DNA of 64,000 nt, taken from NCBI RefSeq assembly GCF_004353185.1, contig NZ_SMUS01000022.1:1-64000 (forward strand), written 5' to 3'. The first letter of the stretch is position 1. Every line of letters begins with the position of its first letter. The notes below the pieces were generated by a model. That model was not told where the DNA came from. It saw only the letters and a program-made list of their open reading frames with translations, and did not search any database. This DNA comes from Clostridium cuniculi. GTDB lineage: Bacteria > Bacillota > Clostridia > Clostridiales > Clostridiaceae. Below are positions 46,146 to 54,163 of this stretch, one piece after another. A program made the translations under genes and the position numbers.

Positions 46146-47117
46146 TTAAGTATTTGGATACTTAATTCCGCTCCAATATATGTTATTCTTTAATATAGCC
46201 TTATCTGAAAGAGTAACTCCGTCTAATGCCCACTTCTTAAACTCTTCAAATCCTGTTCTATCTACTATATAACCAATGTGTTCTTTACCACCTGGTGCAT
46301 TTTTATCTATATATTCAGTAACATACTTATAAGTATTTTGAATTACTTTAATTATGCTATCTTCATCTACCCAAATTATAAAGTCTTCTGCTAATCTTGG
46401 ATTTTTCTTACCTGTTCTACCCATTATAGCTAATCTATAATACTTTTCTTTACTTCTAGTCCATGCTCCTGTAGGGCAGTTAATTACACATTCACCACAT
46501 CCAATACATTTGCTATGATCTCTTACTGGTGTGTAGTTTTCAGCATGTAAAGCAGCTGTAGACTTTTTAGTACATGCTCTAACACAAGCTCCACAAGATA
46601 TACATTTGCTTTCATCTAATTGTGGCTCAGTCATTCCTATAATACCAAAGTCGTGCATTCTAACTTTCATACAGTCATTAGGACATCCTGTTAATGCAAC
46701 TTTAAAGTGTAAGTCATGTGGGAATATTGCTTTTTCTATTTTTTTTGCAAAATTAGTTGTATTATAATTTGCAAATGGACAGACATTATTACCTATACAA
46801 GCACTTATATTTCTTGTACCTGCTGATGTATATCCCTTACCTGGAATTTCTTGATTAATTTCTAATCCTTCAATGATTGGTTGAAGTAATTCATTAACCT
46901 TGTCCATATCCTTCATATCTATTCCTGGAACTTCAAAACCTTGTCTTGTAGTTAAATGAACTGTTCCATTACCGTATTTTTCAGCAATTTCTTGAATAAG
47001 ACCTAAGTATTTAGCATTTAAATGTCCACCAGGTACTCTTATTCTTGAAGCTGTAATTCCTCTATGCTTTGTAACTCTAAAAGCATTCTTTTTAAGCTTT
47101 TTAGTATTGATATCCAT
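46146..47117 (-). CDS. asrC: Anaerobic sulfite reductase subunit C (siroheme/Fe-S catalytic subunit)
   Basis: A 323-aa subunit. The siroheme-[4Fe-4S] ligands are in CIGNNVCPFANYNTT and CPNDCMKVRMHDFG. Two ferredoxin-type clusters follow: CISCGACVRACTKKS and CIGCGECVINCPTGAW. It reduces sulfite to sulfide in the cytosol using electrons from AsrAB. Length is normal. AGGAGG precedes the ATG. Last gene of asrABC. Confidence 0.97.
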   Translation of the reverse strand: MDINTKKLKKNAFRVTKHRGITASRIRVPGGHLNAKYLGLIQEIAEKYGNGTVHLTTRQGFEVPGIDMKDMDKVNELLQPIIEGLEINQEIPGKGYTSAGTRNISACIGNNVCPFANYNTTNFAKKIEKAIFPHDLHFKVALTGCPNDCMKVRMHDFGIIGMTEPQLDESKCISCGACVRACTKKSTAALHAENYTPVRDHSKCIGCGECVINCPTGAWTRSKEKYYRLAIMGRTGKKNPRLAEDFIIWVDEDSIIKVIQNTYKYVTEYIDKNAPGGKEHIGYIVDRTGFEEFKKWALDGVTLSDKAILKNNIYWSGIKYPNT

Positions 47118-47130
47118 TAATTACTTCCTC

Positions 47131-47925
47131 CTAATCAATTAAAGATTTTCCTACTGTATAATTAAATACTGGACCGTCTAAACAAATATAAGTATCATCT
47201 ATCTTACAGTGTCCACACTTACCTATTCCACAGCACATTTTTCTTTCTTGAGAAATCCAGATATTCTCTTCTTTTATTCCAAGCTTTAAGAATTCTAAAA
47301 CTGTAAACTTCATCATCATTGGAGGCCCAACAACAACTACTTGTACATTATCCATATCTTTGATTTCTAATTCAGGAATATATTTAGTAACTAATCCTAC
47401 TTTACCTTCATAACCTTCTTTTGCAGTATCAACTGTTAATATAAGGTTCATAGTCTTTTCCCAAACTTTCATATCTTCTTTAAATAAAACATCTTCTGGT
47501 GACTTGAATCCTGTAATAAGAGTCATTCCCTTACAGTCATTACTATTCTTTGAGAAGTATTCTACTATTCCTCTTACTGGTGAAAGTCCTGTTCCTCCAG
47601 CAACTACTATTACTTCTTTATTTTTATAATTTTCTATATCAAAGCCCTTTCCATAAGGTCCTCTTAAGAATAACTTATCTCCAACATAGTTCTTAAATAT
47701 TTCATTAGTAACTTTACCAACTCTTCTTATTGTTAAGTCAACGAAATCTTCTCCAATTCCACTTACTGATATTGGTGATTCTCCGTACTTAGGTAATGAT
47801 ACTTCAAAGAATTGACCAGGTTTAACATCACCTTTATAAGCCATTCTAAAAGTATACTCAATTGGAGTGTGCTCAATTACTTCTAAAATTTCTGATCTAA
47901 ATGGTATGTATTCATTCTTAGTCAT
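47131..47925 (-). CDS. asrB: Anaerobic sulfite reductase subunit B (FAD/NAD(P)H reductase)
   Basis: A 264-aa ferredoxin-NADP reductase-like subunit. It has a flavin-binding segment (PGQFFEVSLPKYGE), the nucleotide-binding VVAGGTGLSPVRGIVEYF and a C-terminal [2Fe-2S] cysteine set CCGIGKCGHCKIDDTYIC, as in PyrK/AsrB. It feeds NADH electrons to AsrA and AsrC. It overlaps asrA by 8 bases and precedes asrC by 13. Confidence 0.97.
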   Translation of the reverse strand: MTKNEYIPFRSEILEVIEHTPIEYTFRMAYKGDVKPGQFFEVSLPKYGESPISVSGIGEDFVDLTIRRVGKVTNEIFKNYVGDKLFLRGPYGKGFDIENYKNKEVIVVAGGTGLSPVRGIVEYFSKNSNDCKGMTLITGFKSPEDVLFKEDMKVWEKTMNLILTVDTAKEGYEGKVGLVTKYIPELEIKDMDNVQVVVVGPPMMMKFTVLEFLKLGIKEENIWISQERKMCCGIGKCGHCKIDDTYICLDGPVFNYTVGKSLID

Positions 47926-48934
47926 TGTTCTTCACCTCGTTCATAGCATCTTCTAACTTGTTTATAATTGTTGAGAAACTGATATATTCTGGACAAATAT
48001 CATCACATCTACCACATCCAACACACATGTGATATCCCCATTTTTTCTTATAATCATATACTTTATGAAGAGTCTTAAATCTCATTTTTTGAGCCTTTTC
48101 TTTTCTAAAGCTATGCCCACCTGCCATATCTGTATATCCATCTACATGACATGAAGCCCAAACTCTTCTTCTTTCACCTGCGTTTTTATTATCTTTATAT
48201 GTAATATCTTGCATAGTAAAGCATGTACATGTTGGACAGACAAAGTTACATCTACCACAAGTTATACATCTTTCATTGTATTCATTCCACATTGTAGATT
48301 TCATAACTTCTAAACTTAAATTTCCTGGAATATTAACCTTAACTGGATTTTCTGTAACAAAATCTGGTTTAACTTCCTTTTTTTCTTTTTCTATAGAAGA
48401 TATTATATTTTCAATTTCTTCATCCTTAATATCTAAATATACATCTTGTCCATCAACTTTAATGTATGCATTATATTCATCAGTTTTATTTGATCCCATG
48501 CTTACACAGAAGCAATTTTCAAAGCTCTTTTCACAACCAATTAAAACGAACTTTGCTCTCTCTCTCATTTTTTTGTAATATATATCTTCGAATCCATTTC
48601 TTAAATAAATATCATCTATTCTCTTTAAAGAATGTATTTCACAACTTCTTAAGAATATTAAAGCTGGTCTTTCATCAACTTCAGCTTCTTTACACTCATC
48701 TTCTGTAAAGAAAAATAAAGTTTGTCTTGTAGGTAAAATAGTTTCTTTATATGAAAAACTTGATTTCTTATCAAACTCTATTTCTTCAAAACTTTCAATT
48801 TCCCCATATCTAACTCTATCAGTATCAGAAAAAGTCCCTGCACCAACAAAAACTTTTGGAGCATAGATTTTATATGTTTTCTTTAACTCATTTAAAGCTA
48901 AATTCATATTTTCTAAGTTAAGTTTATATCCCAT
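47918..48934 (-). CDS. asrA: Anaerobic sulfite reductase subunit A (ferredoxin-like)
   Basis: A 338-aa iron-sulfur subunit. The C-terminal half has the cluster motifs CITCGRCNFVCPTCTCF and CVGCGRCDDICPEY, as in the AsrA/4Fe-4S dicluster family. The N-terminal half is the domain of unknown fold typical of AsrA (KIYAPKVFVGAGTFSDTDRV, FLRSCEIHSLKRID). First gene of the operon, GAGGTG before the ATG. Its promoter carries a Rex-type and a Crp/Fnr-type palindrome. Confidence 0.96.
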   Translation of the reverse strand: MGYKLNLENMNLALNELKKTYKIYAPKVFVGAGTFSDTDRVRYGEIESFEEIEFDKKSSFSYKETILPTRQTLFFFTEDECKEAEVDERPALIFLRSCEIHSLKRIDDIYLRNGFEDIYYKKMRERAKFVLIGCEKSFENCFCVSMGSNKTDEYNAYIKVDGQDVYLDIKDEEIENIISSIEKEKKEVKPDFVTENPVKVNIPGNLSLEVMKSTMWNEYNERCITCGRCNFVCPTCTCFTMQDITYKDNKNAGERRRVWASCHVDGYTDMAGGHSFRKEKAQKMRFKTLHKVYDYKKKWGYHMCVGCGRCDDICPEYISFSTIINKLEDAMNEVKNND

Positions 48935-48967
48935 CTAAAACACCTCTTAGCTTATTTTTTCACTTTC

Positions 48968-48985
48968 TTGTTAATTCATTAACAA
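48968..48985. promoter_or_regulatory. Rex-type operator at the asrABC promoter
   Basis: TTGTTAATTCATTAACAA matches the consensus TTGTTAA-N4-TTAACAA at every defined position. It lies at +8 to +25 relative to the inferred start (+1 at 48992), where Rex binding would repress transcription at low NADH/NAD+. The Rex gene is not in this window. Confidence 0.8.
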
Positions 48986-48998
48986 GATCTATGATTTT

Positions 48999-49004
48999 AT
49001 TATA
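48999..49004 (-). promoter_or_regulatory. -10 element of the asrABC promoter
   Basis: TATAAT on the minus strand, implying +1 near 48992 and a leader of about 58 bases. No good -35 hexamer is present 17 bases upstream, as expected for an activator-dependent promoter. Confidence 0.65.
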
Positions 49005-49025
49005 TTTTTTTTCACCAAAAAAAGA

Positions 49026-49041
49026 TGTGACATTTATCACA
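49026..49041. promoter_or_regulatory. Crp/Fnr-type palindrome at -41.5 of asr promoter; also the regulator gene's terminator
   Basis: TGTGACATTTATCACA, a perfect TGTGA-N6-TCACA palindrome centred at 49033.5, i.e. -41.5 from the inferred asr start, the classic class II activator position. Extended to AAGATGTGA/TCACATCTT (49022-49045) and followed by seven T on the minus strand, the same bases form the terminator of the Crp/Fnr gene 39 bases upstream. Confidence 0.75.
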
Positions 49042-49083
49042 TCTTATTAATTTTCTTTGTTTAGTAATTTTCGGTAATAAAAT

Positions 49084-49770
49084 TTAATTTTCTTTGAAAA
49101 ATTTTACCAACTTATCTCTATCTGGAACTATTATTTTCTTATTTTTATTAATAATTAAACCTTCATTATTTAAAATTTTTAAAGCTCTTGATATTGTTTC
49201 TCTAGGTGCTCCAAACATATCTGCTAAATATGTAATAGTTATATTTAAGTCAATTAATGTACCTTCTTCAATTTCTATTCCATAATCTCTTGACAATTTC
49301 CATAACTTAGCTGCAACTCTTTTTTCAACTTTTATTGGAATAGAATTTTTACCCTGCCTATATAATCTTCTAACTTTCATTGCTAATGAATTAATAATTA
49401 TTTTAGAAAGTTCAAAATCATCTTTCATAATATCTAAAAACAGCATTCTGTCAAAACATAAAATTTCTGCCTTCTCAAAGGCTTCACAATTAATAGATGA
49501 TGGTAAATCATCAATTATTACCTCATTTACTATAGTATCTTTTCCTAAAATAAATATTACTTTCTTTTGAGCTGATTCACTTTGCTTATATAGAGCAACC
49601 TTTCCACTTTTAACTACATATATGTTCTTTATAACTTCCTTATCTCTAAATAAATGCTCTCCCTTTTTTAACTCTTTCACAAAACAAATTTCATTTAATT
49701 TAAAAATTGTATTCTTGTTTACTTGTGAAAATAACGAAAACTCACTTAATTTAAAAACTTTCTTTCCCAA
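49084..49770 (-). CDS. Crp/Fnr-family transcriptional regulator, probable asr activator
   Basis: A 228-aa regulator with an N-terminal cyclic-nucleotide-fold effector domain (KKGEHLFRDKEVIKNIYVVK, SGKVALYK) and a C-terminal winged helix. The recognition helix is APRETISRALKIL; R190, E191 and R195 match the RETxxR of Crp, which reads TGTGA. It has only three cysteines, not in an Fnr-like N-terminal cluster, so the effector is unknown. The TTG start at 49770 is 8 bases after AGGAG. It lies directly upstream of asrABC with a TGTGA-N6-TCACA site between them. Confidence 0.88.
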   Translation of the reverse strand: MGKKVFKLSEFSLFSQVNKNTIFKLNEICFVKELKKGEHLFRDKEVIKNIYVVKSGKVALYKQSESAQKKVIFILGKDTIVNEVIIDDLPSSINCEAFEKAEILCFDRMLFLDIMKDDFELSKIIINSLAMKVRRLYRQGKNSIPIKVEKRVAAKLWKLSRDYGIEIEEGTLIDLNITITYLADMFGAPRETISRALKILNNEGLIINKNKKIIVPDRDKLVKFFKEN

Positions 49771-49793
49771 AATTTTATCTCCTAGTATTTTTA

Positions 49794-49813
49794 TTGTGAA
49801 TATTATAGCACAA
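49794..49813. promoter_or_regulatory. Palindrome overlapping the -10 of the Crp/Fnr gene
   Basis: TTGTGAATATTATAGCACAA: TTGTG and CACAA arms enclose TATAAT (minus strand, 49807-49802). The spacing is two bases longer than the asr site. The position suggests autorepression; which protein binds is inference. Confidence 0.4.
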
Positions 49814-50162
49814 TTATCTAAAAATATATCTTTTCATTTTATAAATATTATAGATATATATTATTTAATTTATAGTTATAATAAATACTTTCATCCTAGA
49901 ATATATAAAAAATACAAGTATTAGGATAAAAAGAGCATATATCACAATAAGATACTGCTCTTTTATACCCCTTTTATTAATTATACCTCTTTATGGCTAC
50001 AATTCCCACTCTTAATTTAAACTTATATTTTTTTAAAGAAGTTATTGCATTTATATTAGTATCTCCACTTCTAAAAGTAATATTAAAATATACGCATTCA
50101 TCTTCCTAAAACTTTATCTTTTCATTTCATACTTCACCTTAAAATAAAGAACAAATCTAGCA
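49814..50162. other. Intergenic region with hairpin and possible decayed ORF
   Basis: No intact gene with a ribosome binding site. A hairpin AAAAGAGCA/TGCTCTTTT spans 49928-49966 and would terminate minus-strand transcription. Just upstream on the minus strand, 42 sense codons without a start (50105 to 49977) encode a protein-like stretch (FNITFRSGDTNINAITSLKK and onward), possibly the tail of a lost gene. I could not assign it. Confidence 0.3.
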
Positions 50163-50195
50163 TAAAAAAAGCCCTAGCTTTTGCTAGGACTTTTT
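50163..50195 (-). terminator. Terminator of adhE
   Basis: On the minus strand AAAAAGTCCTAGC-AAAA-GCTAGGGCTTTTTTT, with one G-T-type mismatch, 18 bases after the stop codon. Confidence 0.85.
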
Positions 50196-50213
50196 CAAAA
50201 TATATAATATTGA

Positions 50214-52862
50214 TTATTTATTTTTCTTTTCTTTTTTGCTTGGAGCTGCTTCAGCTTTAGCTTCATTTTTAGCATCGCTTCCATAATAGCTAGTGATATA
50301 CATTTCTTTTAATTCAGACATTAATGGATATCTTGGGTTAGCTCCTGTACATTGGTCATCGAATGCTTGCTCAACCATTTCATCTATTGTTTCGAAGAAC
50401 TTAACTTCGCTTACTCCTGCTTCTTGAATTGTCTTAGGCATATTTACTTTATTTTGTAATTCATCTATAGCCTTTAATAATAATTCAACTTTTTCTGCTT
50501 CAGTGTTTCCACCTAATCCTAAGTGATCTGCTATTTTAGCATATCTCCATGCTGCATTTGGATATTTGTATTGAGCAAATGCTGCTTGCTTAGTTGGAGC
50601 ATCAGTAGCATTGAACTTAATAACTTCTTTCATAACTAAAGAGTTAGCCATACCGTGTGGTAAGTGATGGAATGCACCTAGCTTATGAGCCATTGAGTGA
50701 TTAATTCCTAAGAATGCATTACTGAATGCCATACCTGCCATACAAGATGCATGAGCCATTTTTTCTCTTGCTTTAATGTTAGTTGTACCTTCATTATAAG
50801 CATCTGGTAAATATTTGAATACTAATCTGATTGCTTCTAAAGCTAATCCGTTAGTGTATTCTGAAGCCATTACTGATACATATGCTTCAATTGAGTGAAC
50901 TAATACGTCGATACCAGCACAAGCTGTTAATCCCTTAGGAGAAGTCATCATTAATTCAGCATCAACTATAGCCATATCTGGAGTTAGTTCGTAATCAGCT
51001 AATGGATATTTAACTCCTGTTTGCTCATCAGTTATAACTGCGAATGGAGTAACTTCTGATCCAGTACCAGCTGAAGTTGCTATAGCAACCATCATAGCTT
51101 TTTGACCCATTGTTGGGAATTTGTATATTCTCTTTCTTATATCCATGAATGTCATTGCTAAATCGTGGAAGTTAACTTCTGGATGTTCGTACATAACCCA
51201 CATAATCTTAGCAGCATCCATAGCTGATCCACCACCAAGTGAAATTACAACATCTGGTTGGAAGCTAGTCATTTCTGCAGCACCAGCTCTAGCACATCTT
51301 AATGTTGGATCTGGTTCAACATCTGAGAATATTTTATATTGGATTCCGTTTGCTTCTAAAACTTCTGTAACTTTGTTAGTATATCCCATTTCGAATAATA
51401 CTTTATCTGTTACGATGAATGCTTTCTTTTTACCCATTTCACCTAATTCAGCTAAAGCTACTGGTAAACATCCGTATTTGAAGTAAGTTTTTTCTGGAAC
51501 TCTAAACCAAAGCATATTTTCTCTCCTTTCAGCAATGCTCTTAACGTTAATTAAGTGCTTAGGACCAACGTTTTCTGAAACTGAGTTTCCTCCCCATGAT
51601 CCACATCCTAATGTTAATGATGGTGCTAACTTGAAGTTAAATAAGTCTCCGATAGCTCCTTGTGCTGCTGGCATGTTAATTAATGTTCTAGCAGTCTTCA
51701 TTCTTTCTCCGAATGTTAATACTCTATCTCTGTTCTTTAATTGATCAGTGTATAGAACTGATGTATGACCCATACCACCTAATTCGATTAATCTATCTGC
51801 TTTATCTAAAGCTTCTTCAAATGATTTAGCTTTGTACATAGCTAATACTGGAGATAATTTTTCGTGTGAGAATGGTTCTTCTAATTCAACTGAAGTAACT
51901 TCTCCAACTAAAACTTTAGCTGTTTCTGGAACGTTAACTCCTGCCATTTTAGCAATCTTGCAAGCAGATTGACCAACCATGTCAGCATTTAATCCACCTT
52001 TTTCATTTAAGATTATCTTTCTAACTTTATCTATTTCTTCACCTTTAAGGATGTATGCTCCTCTTTCAGCTAATTCTCTCTTAACTTCATCATAAACTTC
52101 TTCTAAAACAATGATTGATTGTTCTGATGCACAGATAACACCATTATCGAATGTCTTAGAAAGTAATATTGAGTTTACAGCCATTTTAATGTGAGCTGAT
52201 TCATCAATGATTGCTGGAGTATTACCTGCTCCAACCCCTAAAGCTGGTCTTCCTGATGAGTAAGCAGCCTTAACCATTGCTGGACCACCTGTAGCTAATA
52301 TTATATCTGATTCTCTCATAACGTTTTGTGATAATTCAACTGATGGTTGATCTATCCATCCGATTATTCCTTCTGGAGCTCCTGCTTTAACTGCAGCTTC
52401 TAAAACTATTTTAGCAGCTTCTATTGTAGAATTCTTAGCTCTTGGGTGTGGAGAGATTATGATAGCATTTCTAGTTTTTAAAGCTATTAAACACTTGAAT
52501 ATTGCTGTTGATGTTGGGTTTGTTGTTGGAACTATAGCAGATATAACCCCGATTGGTTCTGCTACCTTAGTAATTCCACTTGTTTTATCTTCTTCTAAAA
52601 CTCCACAAGTTTTCATGTTCTTATATTGGTTATATATATATTCAGCAGCAAAGTTGTTCTTTACAACTTTATCTTCAACTATTCCCATTCCAGTTTCTTC
52701 TACAGCCATCTTAGCTAACTTAATTCTGTTGTGGTTAGCTGCTAAAGCTGCTTGTCTGAAGATTTCATCTACTTGTTCTTGAGTATAAGTAGCGAATTTC
52801 TTTTGTGCTTCTCTTAATTGTTTAATTCTTGCTGTTAATTCTTGAGCGTTTGTAACTTTCAT
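50214..52862 (-). CDS. adhE: Bifunctional acetaldehyde-CoA/alcohol dehydrogenase AdhE
   Basis: An 882-aa fusion of full length. Residues 1-440 are a CoA-acylating aldehyde dehydrogenase, with the catalytic cysteine in DNGVICASEQSI and the AKMAGVNVPETAKVLVGE region. Residues 450-870 are an iron-dependent alcohol dehydrogenase with SLGGGSAMDAAKIMW, AGMAFSNAFLGINHSMAHKL and the iron histidines FHHLPHG. It reduces acetyl-CoA through acetaldehyde to ethanol, oxidising two NADH. The Lys-rich tail (PSKKEKKNK) is unremarkable. AGGAGG precedes the ATG. Its promoter region contains a Rex-like site. Confidence 0.98.
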   Translation of the reverse strand: MKVTNAQELTARIKQLREAQKKFATYTQEQVDEIFRQAALAANHNRIKLAKMAVEETGMGIVEDKVVKNNFAAEYIYNQYKNMKTCGVLEEDKTSGITKVAEPIGVISAIVPTTNPTSTAIFKCLIALKTRNAIIISPHPRAKNSTIEAAKIVLEAAVKAGAPEGIIGWIDQPSVELSQNVMRESDIILATGGPAMVKAAYSSGRPALGVGAGNTPAIIDESAHIKMAVNSILLSKTFDNGVICASEQSIIVLEEVYDEVKRELAERGAYILKGEEIDKVRKIILNEKGGLNADMVGQSACKIAKMAGVNVPETAKVLVGEVTSVELEEPFSHEKLSPVLAMYKAKSFEEALDKADRLIELGGMGHTSVLYTDQLKNRDRVLTFGERMKTARTLINMPAAQGAIGDLFNFKLAPSLTLGCGSWGGNSVSENVGPKHLINVKSIAERRENMLWFRVPEKTYFKYGCLPVALAELGEMGKKKAFIVTDKVLFEMGYTNKVTEVLEANGIQYKIFSDVEPDPTLRCARAGAAEMTSFQPDVVISLGGGSAMDAAKIMWVMYEHPEVNFHDLAMTFMDIRKRIYKFPTMGQKAMMVAIATSAGTGSEVTPFAVITDEQTGVKYPLADYELTPDMAIVDAELMMTSPKGLTACAGIDVLVHSIEAYVSVMASEYTNGLALEAIRLVFKYLPDAYNEGTTNIKAREKMAHASCMAGMAFSNAFLGINHSMAHKLGAFHHLPHGMANSLVMKEVIKFNATDAPTKQAAFAQYKYPNAAWRYAKIADHLGLGGNTEAEKVELLLKAIDELQNKVNMPKTIQEAGVSEVKFFETIDEMVEQAFDDQCTGANPRYPLMSELKEMYITSYYGSDAKNEAKAEAAPSKKEKKNK

Positions 52863-52949
52863 TTATTACATCCTCCTAAATAATCAATATTTATAGTAAT
52901 TTTCATTGATATCTTAATTTTCAGGGACTTTGTTAAGTTTTTGTTTTGA

Positions 52950-52967
52950 TTGTTAATTCTTTAACTT
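52950..52967. promoter_or_regulatory. Rex-like operator at the adhE promoter
   Basis: TTGTTAATTCTTTAACTT differs from TTGTTAA-N4-TTAACAA only in the last two bases. A further half-site TTGTTAA lies at 52930-52936. The site begins about 6 bases downstream of the inferred start, which suits repression, consistent with known control of clostridial adhE genes by Rex. Confidence 0.65.
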
Positions 52968-52979
52968 GTCCACACCCTT

Positions 52980-53008
52980 ATTGTACTCAATTGTTTATTT
53001 TTTGTCAA
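52980..53008 (-). promoter_or_regulatory. adhE promoter
   Basis: TTGACA (53008-53003), 17-base spacer, TACAAT (52985-52980) on the minus strand. The leader to the start codon is about 110 bases and includes the Rex-like site. Confidence 0.8.
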
Positions 53009-53286
53009 ACTTTTTTTAAAACTTTTTTTATTATATTTTTTATCACTAGTTTTAATTTGTATTAAACCCCACTTTTTTCAAGTATGATAACATTTTCATC
53101 ATCTTTTAATTTTTTTTGACATTTTTTCATTATTACCTTATTTATTTTTTTTATTTAAATTTTAATAAAACTAACTCAACTTATATCTTCCCTTTATATT
53201 TTTCGTTATATTAATAACAAACTCTTGATATCCTAATTTGTTTCGATATTATAATTTGTTATTGTATATATTTTTATTCACTACAT
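53009..53286. other. Gene-free AT-rich spacer upstream of adhE
   Basis: About 280 bases of very AT-rich sequence with long T runs. No ORF, RNA gene or clear repeat was recognised. Confidence 0.5.
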
Positions 53287-53347
53287 AAAAAAAAAGTTGA
53301 AACCTAAAGCATATTTAACTTAATATGATTTAAGATTTCAACTATTT
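53287..53347 (-). terminator. Terminator of the ABC importer operon
   Basis: On the minus strand AGTTGAAA pairs with TTTCAACT around an inner CATATT/AATATG stem, followed by nine T residues. It is 13 bases after the ATPase stop. Confidence 0.8.
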
Positions 53348-53359
53348 TATTTAATTTTA

Positions 53360-54163
53360 CTACGCTAGTGATGTTAATAAACTTCTATCGCTTACTTCAT
53401 CAATAACATTAGCCTTACTGAACATATCCATTAATTTTTCTGTTGTCAACTCTCGCTTCTCTTTACCTTTAATATCAAAAATGACTTTTCCTTCATGCAT
53501 CATAAACAACCTATTACCACATTCTAAAGCTTGCTTCATATTATGAGTTACCATTAATGTAGTAATATTATTTTCTTCTATAACTTGTTGGGTAATTTCC
53601 ATTATCTTAGCTGATGTCTTAGGATCTAATGCTGCTGTATGTTCATCTAATAACAGAAGTTTTGGTTCTGACATTACTGCCATCATAAGAGTTAGAGCTT
53701 GACGCTGCCCTCCTGATAATAGTGTTACCTTATTATAAAGTTTATTTTCAAGACCTAAATCAAGCTTAATAAGCAACTCCTTATAATATGCAATTCTCTT
53801 TTTATTAATTCCAAAAGAAAGCCCATAGGTTTTTCCCTTATTATCTGCTAAAGCCAAATTTTCTAAAATAGTCATATTAGGAGATACACCTACTGATGGG
53901 TTTTGATAAACTCGTCCTATTTCTTTAGCTCTAACATACTCTTCTTTAAATGATACATCCTTCCCATCTATTAATACCACTCCAGAATCAATAGGAATAT
54001 TACCACTAATTAAATTCAATAAAGTTGATTTTCCTGCACCATTTGATCCTATAATAGTTATAAATTCGCCTTTCTTTACTTCTATACTAAAGTTATCAAA
54101 AACCTTATTTTCATTTATGGTGTTAGGATTAAATACTTTGCATAACTTCTGAATTTTCAGCAT
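53360..54163 (-). CDS. ABC transporter ATPase, TrpXYZ-like importer
   Basis: A protein of about 267 aa with Walker A GSNGAGKST, the signature LSGGQRQALTL and Walker B LLLLDEHTAALD. It energises the permease encoded just upstream. The start is the ATG at 54163 (MLKIQKLCKVF), overlapping the permease gene by 35 bases. It matches the ATPase partner of the PF04392-type binding proteins. The substrate is unproven; in related systems it is tryptophan or another aromatic amino acid. Confidence 0.9.
   Translation of the reverse strand: MLKIQKLCKVFNPNTINENKVFDNFSIEVKKGEFITIIGSNGAGKSTLLNLISGNIPIDSGVVLIDGKDVSFKEEYVRAKEIGRVYQNPSVGVSPNMTILENLALADNKGKTYGLSFGINKKRIAYYKELLIKLDLGLENKLYNKVTLLSGGQRQALTLMMAVMSEPKLLLLDEHTAALDPKTSAKIMEITQQVIEENNITTLMVTHNMKQALECGNRLFMMHEGKVIFDIKGKEKRELTTEKLMDMFSKANVIDEVSDRSLLTSLA

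Noticed and set aside
51121..51744. Long plus-strand frames antisense to adhE
   Set aside because: Shadows of the highly biased adhE coding sequence; no ribosome binding sites or family resemblance.
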